11,162 nucleotides of DNA, taken from assembly GCA_030667885.1 (NCBI GenBank), contig DAOUVA010000078.1, forward strand, positions 1-11,162. The letters run 5' to 3'. The translations under genes and the position numbers were made by a program. Below the pieces are notes generated by a model, which did not search any database, was not told the DNA's origin, and saw only the letters and a list, made by a program, of their open reading frames with translations. The DNA is from Phycisphaerae bacterium. Lineage in GTDB: Bacteria > Planctomycetota > Phycisphaerae > Sedimentisphaerales > Anaerobacaceae. Below are positions 7,074-11,162 of the stretch, piece by piece (within the stretch, counting starts at the first letter, position 1; each line of letters begins with the position of its first letter).

Positions 7074-7137
7074 TTTTTAAGCCTCCAAACAGTTTATTTC
7101 CTGGTGTTCATTAACAAACTTCTCCAAAACCCTAGAT

Positions 7138-7165
7138 AATATAGTATTTGAGATATAAACGACAA
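7138..7165 (-). promoter_or_regulatory. Promoter of the EF-G-like gene
   Basis: On the minus strand, TTGTCG (7160-7165) and TATATT (7138-7143) are separated by 16 bp. They lie about 65 bases upstream of the GTG start, in an A/T-rich stretch. The -10 box is good and the -35 box moderate. Confidence 0.5.
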
Positions 7166-7217
7166 GGATTTTTTTTGGTATTTAATAAATGTAGGGGGCG
7201 TGCGTGCAACTTTTGGA

Positions 7218-7246
7218 TTGACCGGTGTGGGGATTTTGGTTATTAT
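7218..7246 (+). promoter_or_regulatory. Promoter of the small membrane protein gene
   Basis: TTGACC (7218-7223) and TATTAT (7241-7246) are separated by the ideal 17 bp, with the ATG about 60 bases downstream. This is one of the best sigma70-type promoters in the window and supports the short gene after it being real. Confidence 0.65.
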
Positions 7247-7305
7247 AAGAGGGCAGCCCGAGGAGAGATGGAATTTTATAGCTTTTTATATTTGAAGGTT
7301 ATGTT

Positions 7306-7545
7306 ATGGTAGATCCCGGTTTATACGAGCTGGTGGAGAAGATTTTATGGGCGGTGAGCTTTATTACCATCGGGGGGACGCTGGCAGTGATGTTTTTTTT
7401 GGTATTTGCCCAGAGTATCTTCGGCTCGAAATCAATACATTCGCAGCTTGAGGTTCTCCTCAGGCAAAACAGGCAGATATGCGAGCAGTTGAAACAAATA
7501 GCTCAAAGTCTGGAAAAAGAGGAAAAGAAGTCCAAAAAACAATGA
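7306..7545 (+). CDS. Small single-span membrane protein with coiled-coil tail
   Basis: A 79-residue protein of unknown function. Residues about 13-38 form one hydrophobic membrane span with a GG pair inside. Residues 44-72 are an amphipathic helix rich in Gln, Leu and Glu (LEVLLRQNRQICEQLKQIAQ), probably a coiled coil. The last residues are Lys/Glu-rich. The topology suggests a short outer segment and a cytoplasmic coiled-coil tail that could oligomerise or hold a partner at the membrane. The ATG at 7306 has GAAGG seven bases upstream and a promoter about 60 bases away. The gene is transcribed divergently from the EF-G-like gene, and no operon partner follows. Confidence 0.75.
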   Translation: MVDPGLYELVEKILWAVSFITIGGTLAVMFFLVFAQSIFGSKSIHSQLEVLLRQNRQICEQLKQIAQSLEKEEKKSKKQ

Positions 7546-7944
7546 GGAGTAGTTCTTTCAGCGCGTTTGGCTGATCAATTCATCAGGCACCAATAATCTA
7601 CAGAATCCAGGCAGAGTCATCTTTGACGAAAAGCTATTTATCCCTGTAATTGCCGTCCTTGAATTTATTCTATATTATCATTCCCGTCAGATAAACTTCG
7701 CTATCTCACAGGGCAAACTCCGTTAAACAGTCCACTAAATATTTCAGGAACGAAACAGTAGCCCGAGAGCTGTAAAATAGATTAAAAAAGTATGCTGGGG
7801 CCGATAATAATCGTTGGAATTAAAAAGTTTATACGATTTATTTGCTTATCGAGATGGATAAGTTATATTTTATATATGTGGAGGGAATTATCCGGACAAG
7901 TCATTCGATCTTAATAACAGGCATAATACTCTTTCCTTCACTAA

Positions 7945-8010
7945 GGGAGACAGGTGGGCTCAACCAGGGCTTTTTTAAGCAACTGGGGGGCGCTTGTCTC
8001 CCGCTTTTTA
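7945..8010 (+). ncRNA. Possible structured RNA or long-loop terminator
   Basis: GGGAGACA (7945-7952) pairs perfectly with TGTCTCCC (7995-8002). The enclosed 42 bases can form smaller hairpins such as GCTT/AAGC (7969-7980). The stem is followed by GCTTTTTA, a terminator-like tail on the plus strand. This could be the 3' end of a small RNA, but I find no clear promoter, so the boundaries are guesses. Confidence 0.25.
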
Positions 8011-8035
8011 TACTGGGGAACAAACCTCTTACCAT

Positions 8036-8055
8036 AATGCAGTATCGAGTAATAC
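8036..8055 (+). repeat. Hairpin element, copy 1 (GTAT-CGAGTA-ATAC)
   Basis: A 20-base element, AATGC followed by a 4-bp stem around a CGAGTA loop; flanking A and T extend the stem to five pairs (8041-8056). It matches 16 of 20 bases at 10470-10489. One of the four changes is a compensatory pair: T-A here and C-G there. Confidence 0.45.
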
Positions 8056-8066
8056 TACGGAACAAG

Positions 8067-8104
8067 CCCCATAGAAAAGGACAGTCCCTGACGCGGCTAT
8101 GGGG
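8067..8104. repeat. Inverted repeat CCCCATAG / CTATGGGG
   Basis: A perfect 8-bp inverted repeat (8067-8074 and 8097-8104) encloses 22 bases containing the small palindrome GGACAGTCC (8079-8087). GC-rich stems with such cores resemble REP-type palindromic elements, but only one copy is present here. It lies about 50 bases past the stop of the PilZ gene and may act as its 3' end structure. Confidence 0.4.
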
Positions 8105-8151
8105 GTGAGCCCGGGCAGAGTGGTAGTTAACGGTCGGTTGTTAGTAATTTG

Positions 8152-9459
8152 TTAGAAAATTATGCCCCTGTCTTTGAAGAGTTTATCCACTTTTTCCAGC
8201 AGAGTTGTTTGGGGGCAGTGTCTGGTTTTGATGGTTGTCTTTGGTTCGGTTCCGATGTTTGCCTGGGTGTGTGATTGGGGATTTCGTTTTAGCTGGTCTT
8301 TGAGTATGGCTATTGTATCTGCCGCATCAGCTTTTGCTTTAGCAATTTCCTCGGCAGCTTGAGCTTTGATTTTAGCAATCTGGCCGTTATAAGATTTAAT
8401 CTTCTGCTGCATCTGTTCTTCAAAGATTACTATTTTATGGGCATAGTCTTCGGCTTTCTTTTGTGCCTGAATTCTCAATTCAGCTTCGGTGGCCGCTTCG
8501 GCCTGTGCTTTTGCACATTGTTCGGCCTGAGCTATTGCGTTAGCTTCTATTTTGCATCTTGTTTCGATTTCAGCCTTTAGTTTTTCTTCTGTCCGATCTT
8601 TTGCTTCGGCATAGGATTTCATTCTTTCTTTGGTCCGGATCAATTCTTCAGCGTGATCCTTTGCTATCTCTCGGAGGTCAAATTTAGCTTTTTTCTGTAT
8701 TTCAATTCTTGCTTGTGTTTCGGCTTCGGCCCTTCTTTCTGCTTCGATTCTTGCTTTGGCTTCAGATTCCGCTTTAGCATGTAATCTGGCTGTTGCGAGA
8801 GTCAGTGTTTTTGCTTTTTCTTCGGCCCTTTCTTTTTCTTCGTCGTAAGCTTTGAGCTTTTCTTGGGTCCTTTGTTTTTCTTCGTCGTAAGCTTTGAGTT
8901 TTTCTTCGGTGTGTGCCCTTGACTTAGCTTCGATTTCGCATCTTGCCTTGATTTCGGCCTTTAGTTTTTTTTCTGCTTTCGTTTTGGCCCGTGCGTAGAT
9001 TGATGTTTTTTCCTCGGCTTTAAGTAGTGCTTCACTGTAGAGCCGGGCTTCTTCTTCAGCTTTGGAAATTGATTGAGCTTTGTCTTCGAGCCTTTGCAGG
9101 GCATCGGATTCGCTGATGTTCTGTTCACCCGGTCTGAAGAATAATGGCCTGGAGAACTGGATTACAACGCGATTTACGAGATTAGTGAGGTTATCGACGC
9201 GAGAGACACGTCCGATGCGGCTGAAAAATACCGTGTCGAAGGAGTCGGTCGAATCGAAGTAAGGGACACCAAAGTCAATGGATATCAATTGTTCCGGGCT
9301 TGGGCATTTTTTGTTGGCGTGGCAAAGAAAAGACAAATTCCAACTGGAGACATCGACAATTTGGCCCGGTGATGGTTTTTCCCTAACGTTCCTTGCGAAG
9401 TGAACGGGCCAACGATAACATAATCTTTGCTCTTCTCTTTGGTTGACTGCTATTTTCAT
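8152..9459 (-). CDS. PilZ-domain protein with a very long Ala/Glu/Lys coiled coil
   Basis: A 435-residue protein when started at the ATG at 9457-9459. Residues about 8-110 form a PilZ-like domain with RLCYR at 12-16 (the RxxxR motif). DVSSWN at 36-41 stands where c-di-GMP binders have DxSxxG, so the Gly is replaced by Asn. Residues about 117-400 are a continuous coiled coil rich in Ala, Glu, Lys, Arg and Gln. The tail ends LLEKVDKLFKDRGIIF. PilZ domains usually sense c-di-GMP and act on partners; the rod may be a spacer or scaffold. There is no signal peptide or membrane span, so it is probably cytoplasmic. The reading frame extends to a TTG at 9528, but that codon lies in a -35 box and has no ribosome site. 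No start here has a strong one. Confidence 0.85.
   Translation of the reverse strand: MKIAVNQREEQRLCYRWPVHFARNVREKPSPGQIVDVSSWNLSFLCHANKKCPSPEQLISIDFGVPYFDSTDSFDTVFFSRIGRVSRVDNLTNLVNRVVIQFSRPLFFRPGEQNISESDALQRLEDKAQSISKAEEEARLYSEALLKAEEKTSIYARAKTKAEKKLKAEIKARCEIEAKSRAHTEEKLKAYDEEKQRTQEKLKAYDEEKERAEEKAKTLTLATARLHAKAESEAKARIEAERRAEAETQARIEIQKKAKFDLREIAKDHAEELIRTKERMKSYAEAKDRTEEKLKAEIETRCKIEANAIAQAEQCAKAQAEAATEAELRIQAQKKAEDYAHKIVIFEEQMQQKIKSYNGQIAKIKAQAAEEIAKAKADAADTIAILKDQLKRNPQSHTQANIGTEPKTTIKTRHCPQTTLLEKVDKLFKDRGIIF
8833..8906 (-). repeat. 42-bp tandem repeat within the coiled coil
   Basis: The 32-bp stretches 8833-8864 and 8875-8906 are identical except for one base and are exactly 42 bp apart. 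They encode consecutive 14-residue units, each with KLKAYDEEK. A 14-residue period equals two heptads, so units can be gained or lost without disturbing the coiled coil. The near identity implies a recent duplication. Confidence 0.8.
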
Positions 9460-9499
9460 TGTCAAGACCACAAAATCCTTTTTGCGTACTGTTATTGGG

Positions 9500-9528
9500 A
9501 AAATACACATAATTTCCATCTTAGTCAA
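9500..9528 (-). promoter_or_regulatory. Promoter of the PilZ/coiled-coil gene
   Basis: On the minus strand, TTGACT (9523-9528) and TATTTT (9500-9505) are separated by 17 bp. Transcription from here would start near 9493, so the true start codon must lie downstream; the ATG at 9459 fits. The -35 box is strong and the -10 box moderate. Confidence 0.55.
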
Positions 9529-9819
9529 GATTTATTTTTTTGGGATATCGAACTGGTGTGGTTCGGGTATTCAGGTGAAAAATTATTACTTTAACATTCT
9601 GATTATTTAGGGATTACAAGCCATACATCAGGCTTTAGGTCATAAAGAATTGCATTTGCAAAAGCGGGAGATTATAATAACGAATGAGCATATCGGCATA
9701 TGACGGACTAAGCCAAAAGGTGGCAGGCCGGGTCTGTCGAGATGGTTTTTTGGGGAATATTGCCCCCCCATAGGCTGGATTATATTTTTTCCAATCAAGG
9801 AAATTTATAAAACGAATAT
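9529..9819. other. Spacer between divergent promoters, no gene seen
   Basis: About 290 bases between the PilZ promoter and the zinc-protein promoter. A small hairpin CGAAC/GTTCG (9549-9565) lies just upstream of the PilZ promoter. A GGGG/CCCC palindrome around an AATATTG loop lies near 9752-9767. An open minus-strand frame runs through the region but is not supported as a gene. Confidence 0.5.
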
Positions 9820-9848
9820 TTGTCTTTTGAGAAAATGTGTGGTAGAAT
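9820..9848 (+). promoter_or_regulatory. Promoter of the double zinc-module gene
   Basis: TTGTCT (9820-9825) and TAGAAT (9843-9848) are separated by 17 bp. The start of transcription would be near 9855, giving a leader of about 70 bases that contains a stable hairpin. Confidence 0.55.
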
Positions 9849-9863
9849 CCCGAATCTTGGGGA

Positions 9864-9888
9864 AAGCCGATGTCGAAGAGATCGGCTT
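9864..9888 (+). promoter_or_regulatory. Leader hairpin with U tract, attenuator-like
   Basis: AAGCCGAT (9864-9871) and ATCGGCTT (9881-9888) form a perfect 8-bp stem with a nine-base loop, followed at once by GTTTTG. It lies between the promoter and the ATG at 9926, so it could end transcription early or control translation of the zinc protein. The short T run makes it a weak terminator on its own. Confidence 0.5.
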
Positions 9889-9925
9889 GTTTTGCTATGG
9901 ATGGTTTAAGATATGGATGTAAAAA

Positions 9926-10276
9926 ATGAAGCAATGCAGTAAATGTAAAAAACGTAAAGACAAGAATGAGTTTGGCAAGAATCGTACCCGCGCGGACGGG
10001 CTGAGGATTTGGTGCAGGGAATGTGAGTCTGAATATGCGAGAGAACGTTACGAAAAAAAAAGAGGTTCTGTGAAAAAATACAACAACTATAAAGACCTTC
10101 ATCGTGTTGCCGGAGGTGTTAAGCAGAAGCGGTGCGGCAGATGTAAAAAGTGGAAGGCCGAGAACCAATATTACCAACATAGCAGACATAAAGACGGATT
10201 GGCTGTATGGTGCAAGGCTTGTGCAAATACAGCAACCAATAGCTGTCGAAGACGGCGTGCCGTTAAGAAGAGTTGA
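9926..10276 (+). CDS. Small protein with two CxxC-x22-CxxC zinc modules
   Basis: A 116-residue, strongly basic protein. Two copies of one zinc-ribbon-like module are present: Cys4, Cys7, Cys30 and Cys33 in the first, Cys70, Cys73, Cys96 and Cys99 in the second. Both have exactly 22 residues between the CxxC pairs and share C-x-x-CKK, then a [KR]-DG-L or ADGL turn, then W-C. Such modules with an F/Y after the first pair and a DGL-x-x-WC end often precede HNH nuclease domains in phage-like proteins, but no HNH motif is present here. A nucleic-acid-binding role fits the charge and is inferred. The ATG at 9926 has only a poor ribosome site (GGATG). A promoter and a leader hairpin lie upstream. 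A large frame on the opposite strand overlaps it and is judged spurious. Confidence 0.75.
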   Translation: MKQCSKCKKRKDKNEFGKNRTRADGLRIWCRECESEYARERYEKKRGSVKKYNNYKDLHRVAGGVKQKRCGRCKKWKAENQYYQHSRHKDGLAVWCKACANTATNSCRRRRAVKKS

Positions 10277-10299
10277 CAGATTGAGGTTTTCATTGAATC

Positions 10300-10344
10300 A
10301 TTTCATTTACAGATACTCATTAGAGTATCTTACAAATGTGAAAT
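10300..10344. terminator. Long imperfect palindrome after the zinc-protein gene
   Basis: AGATACTC (10311-10318) and GAGTATCT (10323-10330) pair perfectly around ATTA. Outer arms ATTTCA (10300-10305) and TGAAAT (10339-10344) continue the dyad across a mismatched stretch. It lies 24 bases after the stop codon, a natural place for a transcript end, but it lacks a T run. A protein-binding site is the alternative. Confidence 0.4.
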
Positions 10345-10399
10345 TAGTGGTTTATTAAGCGTTGTGGATATGCAGCAGGATTATTAGTTAAATACAAAA

Positions 10400-10415
10400 T
10401 TGCCGTTGCCGGCAA
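10400..10415. other. Small GC-rich hairpin
   Basis: TTGCCG (10400-10405) and CGGCAA (10410-10415) form a perfect 6-bp stem around a four-base TTGC loop. No T run follows on the plus strand, and no role is assigned. Confidence 0.35.
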
Positions 10416-10469
10416 GCTCATCTTTACCTGAAGCCGGAATTTAGTCAAAATCCCCCTCACAAGCCCATC

Positions 10470-10489
10470 AATGCGGCATCGAGTGATGC
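10470..10489 (+). repeat. Hairpin element, copy 2 (GCAT-CGAGTG-ATGC)
   Basis: The second copy of the element at 8036-8055, in the same orientation, with 16 of 20 bases identical. The stem change T-A to C-G keeps pairing, and the loop stays CGAGTR. Upstream bases (ACAAGCCCATC) also resemble the upstream side of copy 1. Confidence 0.45.
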
Positions 10490-10647
10490 ATTCGAAAGTG
10501 CCCACCGTTCTCCATATACAAAAAGCTCAAAAAAAGCGATATTTTGGGCAAAATTCCTGTTACCGGCTTTGATTTTAGTGCCTTTTATAGATAGAGAATA
10601 AGTCTCGAATGTATATCTTTTACATTAAGTATTTAAGGAGAAGTATT

Positions 10648-11162
10648 ATGGCAACGCTAAAAAACCCCAAAAACATTAAAATTGTTGTTGGAACGTTGTT
10701 TTTGGCCCTAATACTGACAATTGAACCGGTTTTAGCTAAGAAGGCATCCAGCAAAAGCAGTAATTCGAGCACGAGCAGCTCCAGAAGCCAACAACCTTCG
10801 AACAGCAGATCAAGCTCCTCCAGGATTACTACCTCGTCGCGGTCCGTTAGCAGGGCTCCAACCAGGACCACTACGCCAAGGTCTTCAGCAAGTCGGAGCA
10901 GTATCTCTGCGCGAAGCAGCTCTTCGCGAGGTGTTTCAACACGAAGTAGTATCTCTTCACGAAGCAGCTCTCCGCGAAGTATTTCAACACGAAGCAGTAT
11001 CTCTGCGCGAAGCAGCTCTCCACAGAGTATTTCAACGCGAAGCAGTTCTCCTCGAAGTACCGGTTCGAGCAGAACTACCAGTAGAGTAAACGTTAGCGTA
11101 CCCAGCAGGGGCAGTACCAGCAGTCAATCCAGTAGAACATCAGTCAGCCGGCCTGTTACTAT
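10648..11162 (+). CDS. Secreted Ser/Arg-rich low-complexity protein, 3' end beyond the window
   Basis: At least 171 codons are open to the window edge with no stop. The ATG at 10648 has AAGGAG seven bases upstream. Residues 1-31 form a signal peptide: basic start, hydrophobic core (VVGTLFLALILTI) and a VLA cleavage site before KK. The rest is almost only Ser, Arg, Thr and Pro, with three 16-residue units of the form SIS[AS]RSSS[SP]x-x-[VI]STRS. This composition is likely disordered, strongly basic and able to bind polyanions such as cell-surface polymers or nucleic acid, but no function can be assigned. A folded domain may follow beyond the edge. The opposite strand also reads open for 83 codons, as expected from the repetitive composition. 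Confidence 0.75.
   Translation, partial: MATLKNPKNIKIVVGTLFLALILTIEPVLAKKASSKSSNSSTSSSRSQQPSNSRSSSSRITTSSRSVSRAPTRTTTPRSSASRSSISARSSSSRGVSTRSSISSRSSSPRSISTRSSISARSSSPQSISTRSSSPRSTGSSRTTSRVNVSVPSRGSTSSQSSRTSVSRPVT
10900..11043 (+). repeat. Three 48-bp tandem repeats
   Basis: Units at 10900-10947, 10948-10995 and 10996-11043 each encode 16 residues and are highly similar in DNA. A partial fourth unit begins at 11044. The DNA-level likeness points to recent expansion, so the copy number may vary between strains. Confidence 0.85.

Larger units (their letters stand above)
7546..8151. other. 600-bp spacer with hairpins and no convincing gene
   Basis: The stretch between the small membrane protein and the end of the PilZ gene has no well-supported coding region. 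It contains a short hairpin near 7572-7587 (CTGAT/ATCAG), another at 7845-7862 (CTTAT/ATAAG), an 8-bp inverted repeat followed by T residues (7945-8010), a hairpin with a second copy elsewhere (8036-8056) and an 8-bp inverted repeat (8067-8104). Two partly similar 15-base stretches, opening GGAACAA, at 8017-8031 and 8059-8073 flank the central hairpin. I recognise no known RNA family. Confidence 0.6.
10277..10647. other. Spacer with several dyads, no gene seen
   Basis: About 370 bases after the zinc-protein gene. It holds a long imperfect palindrome (10300-10344), a GC-rich hairpin (10400-10415), the second copy of the CGAGTR hairpin (10470-10489) and a dyad ATTTTG-GG-CAAAAT (10541-10554). 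The last part should hold the promoter of the Ser/Arg-rich gene, but I see no clear -35/-10 pair. Confidence 0.6.

Noticed and set aside
7945..8104. RNase P RNA, tmRNA, 6S RNA or SRP RNA in the structured spacer
   Set aside because: I compared the stretch with the conserved cores I know for these RNAs and saw none of their signature motifs.
7842..8108. 88-codon open frame in the spacer
   Set aside because: It starts with TTG, has no ribosome site, shows no recognisable domain, and runs through three inverted repeats that better explain the sequence.
9635..10189. 184-codon open frame on the minus strand across the zinc-protein gene and its upstream spacer
   Set aside because: It lies antisense to the double zinc-module gene, whose eight Cys residues and equal spacing are clear signs of real coding. 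The first 85 residues are hydrophobic and Phe-rich as expected from the complement of Lys-rich codons. The last ~95 residues fall in non-coding DNA and look more protein-like, but there is no ribosome site or ATG near their start and they cross the hairpin and promoter.
10273..10301. TTGACA-17-AATCAT as a promoter
   Set aside because: The -35 box overlaps the zinc-protein stop codon, the -10 box is poor, and no gene follows at a sensible distance.
10620..10871. 83-codon minus-strand frame rich in Leu and Val
   Set aside because: It is the complement of the Ser/Arg-rich gene, which has a good ribosome site and signal peptide; low-complexity codons keep the opposite strand open.
10900..11043. 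CRISPR-like regular repeats
   Set aside because: The 48-bp units are contiguous and in frame within a coding region, with no spacers.

Overview
The window looks like ordinary chromosome from a Gram-negative bacterium of middling GC. The best guess is a planctomycete of the Phycisphaerae type. This rests on the mix of genes: a BlaI/MecI-type repressor, a PilZ domain fused to a very long Ala/Glu/Lys coiled coil, a stand-alone EF-G-like GTPase, large secreted repeat proteins, and loosely packed genes with long structured spacers. No ribosomal or marker gene fixes the lineage, so this is inference. I see no prophage, insertion sequence, CRISPR array, tRNA or rRNA.

Layout. (1) 1-480, minus strand: a BlaI-family repressor, with a second gene starting 2 bases after it at the window edge. 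Its promoter carries two 16-bp dyads centred 22 bp apart, one of them exactly between the -35 and -10 boxes, so self-repression is likely. (2) 525-1695, minus strand: a two-gene operon of unknown function. It holds a membrane-anchored protein with two copies of a ~45-residue module, then a TPR protein whose ATG directly follows the stop codon, then a rho-independent terminator. (3) 1715-2275: a gene-poor spacer with a decayed copy of the TPR gene's 3' end, a terminator-like hairpin and a promoter for the next gene. (4) 2276-4813, plus strand: a secreted 845-residue protein made of six tandem ~139-residue domains, closed by an 18-bp-stem hairpin. (5) 5043-7073, minus strand: an EF-G-like translational GTPase with a GTG start and non-canonical switch residues. 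(6) 7306-7545, plus strand: a small single-span membrane protein with a coiled-coil tail and its own good promoter. (7) 7546-8151: about 600 bp without a convincing gene but with several inverted repeats. One hairpin recurs at 10470 with a compensatory base pair. (8) 8152-9459, minus strand: the PilZ/coiled-coil protein. (9) 9926-10276, plus strand: a small protein with two identical-spacing CxxC-x22-CxxC zinc modules, behind a promoter and a leader hairpin. (10) 10648 to the edge, plus strand: the start of a secreted Ser/Arg-rich protein with 48-bp tandem repeats.

How the parts work together. Only the BlaI pair and the 586-1695 operon look like true functional units. The other genes seem to be independently transcribed. 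Shared themes are envelope or secreted proteins built from internal duplications (1072-1695, 2276-4813, 9926-10276 and 10648 onward) and spacers rich in hairpins. The strongest candidates for something undescribed are the two-gene envelope operon, the covarying hairpin pair with its structured spacer, and the PilZ/coiled-coil protein.
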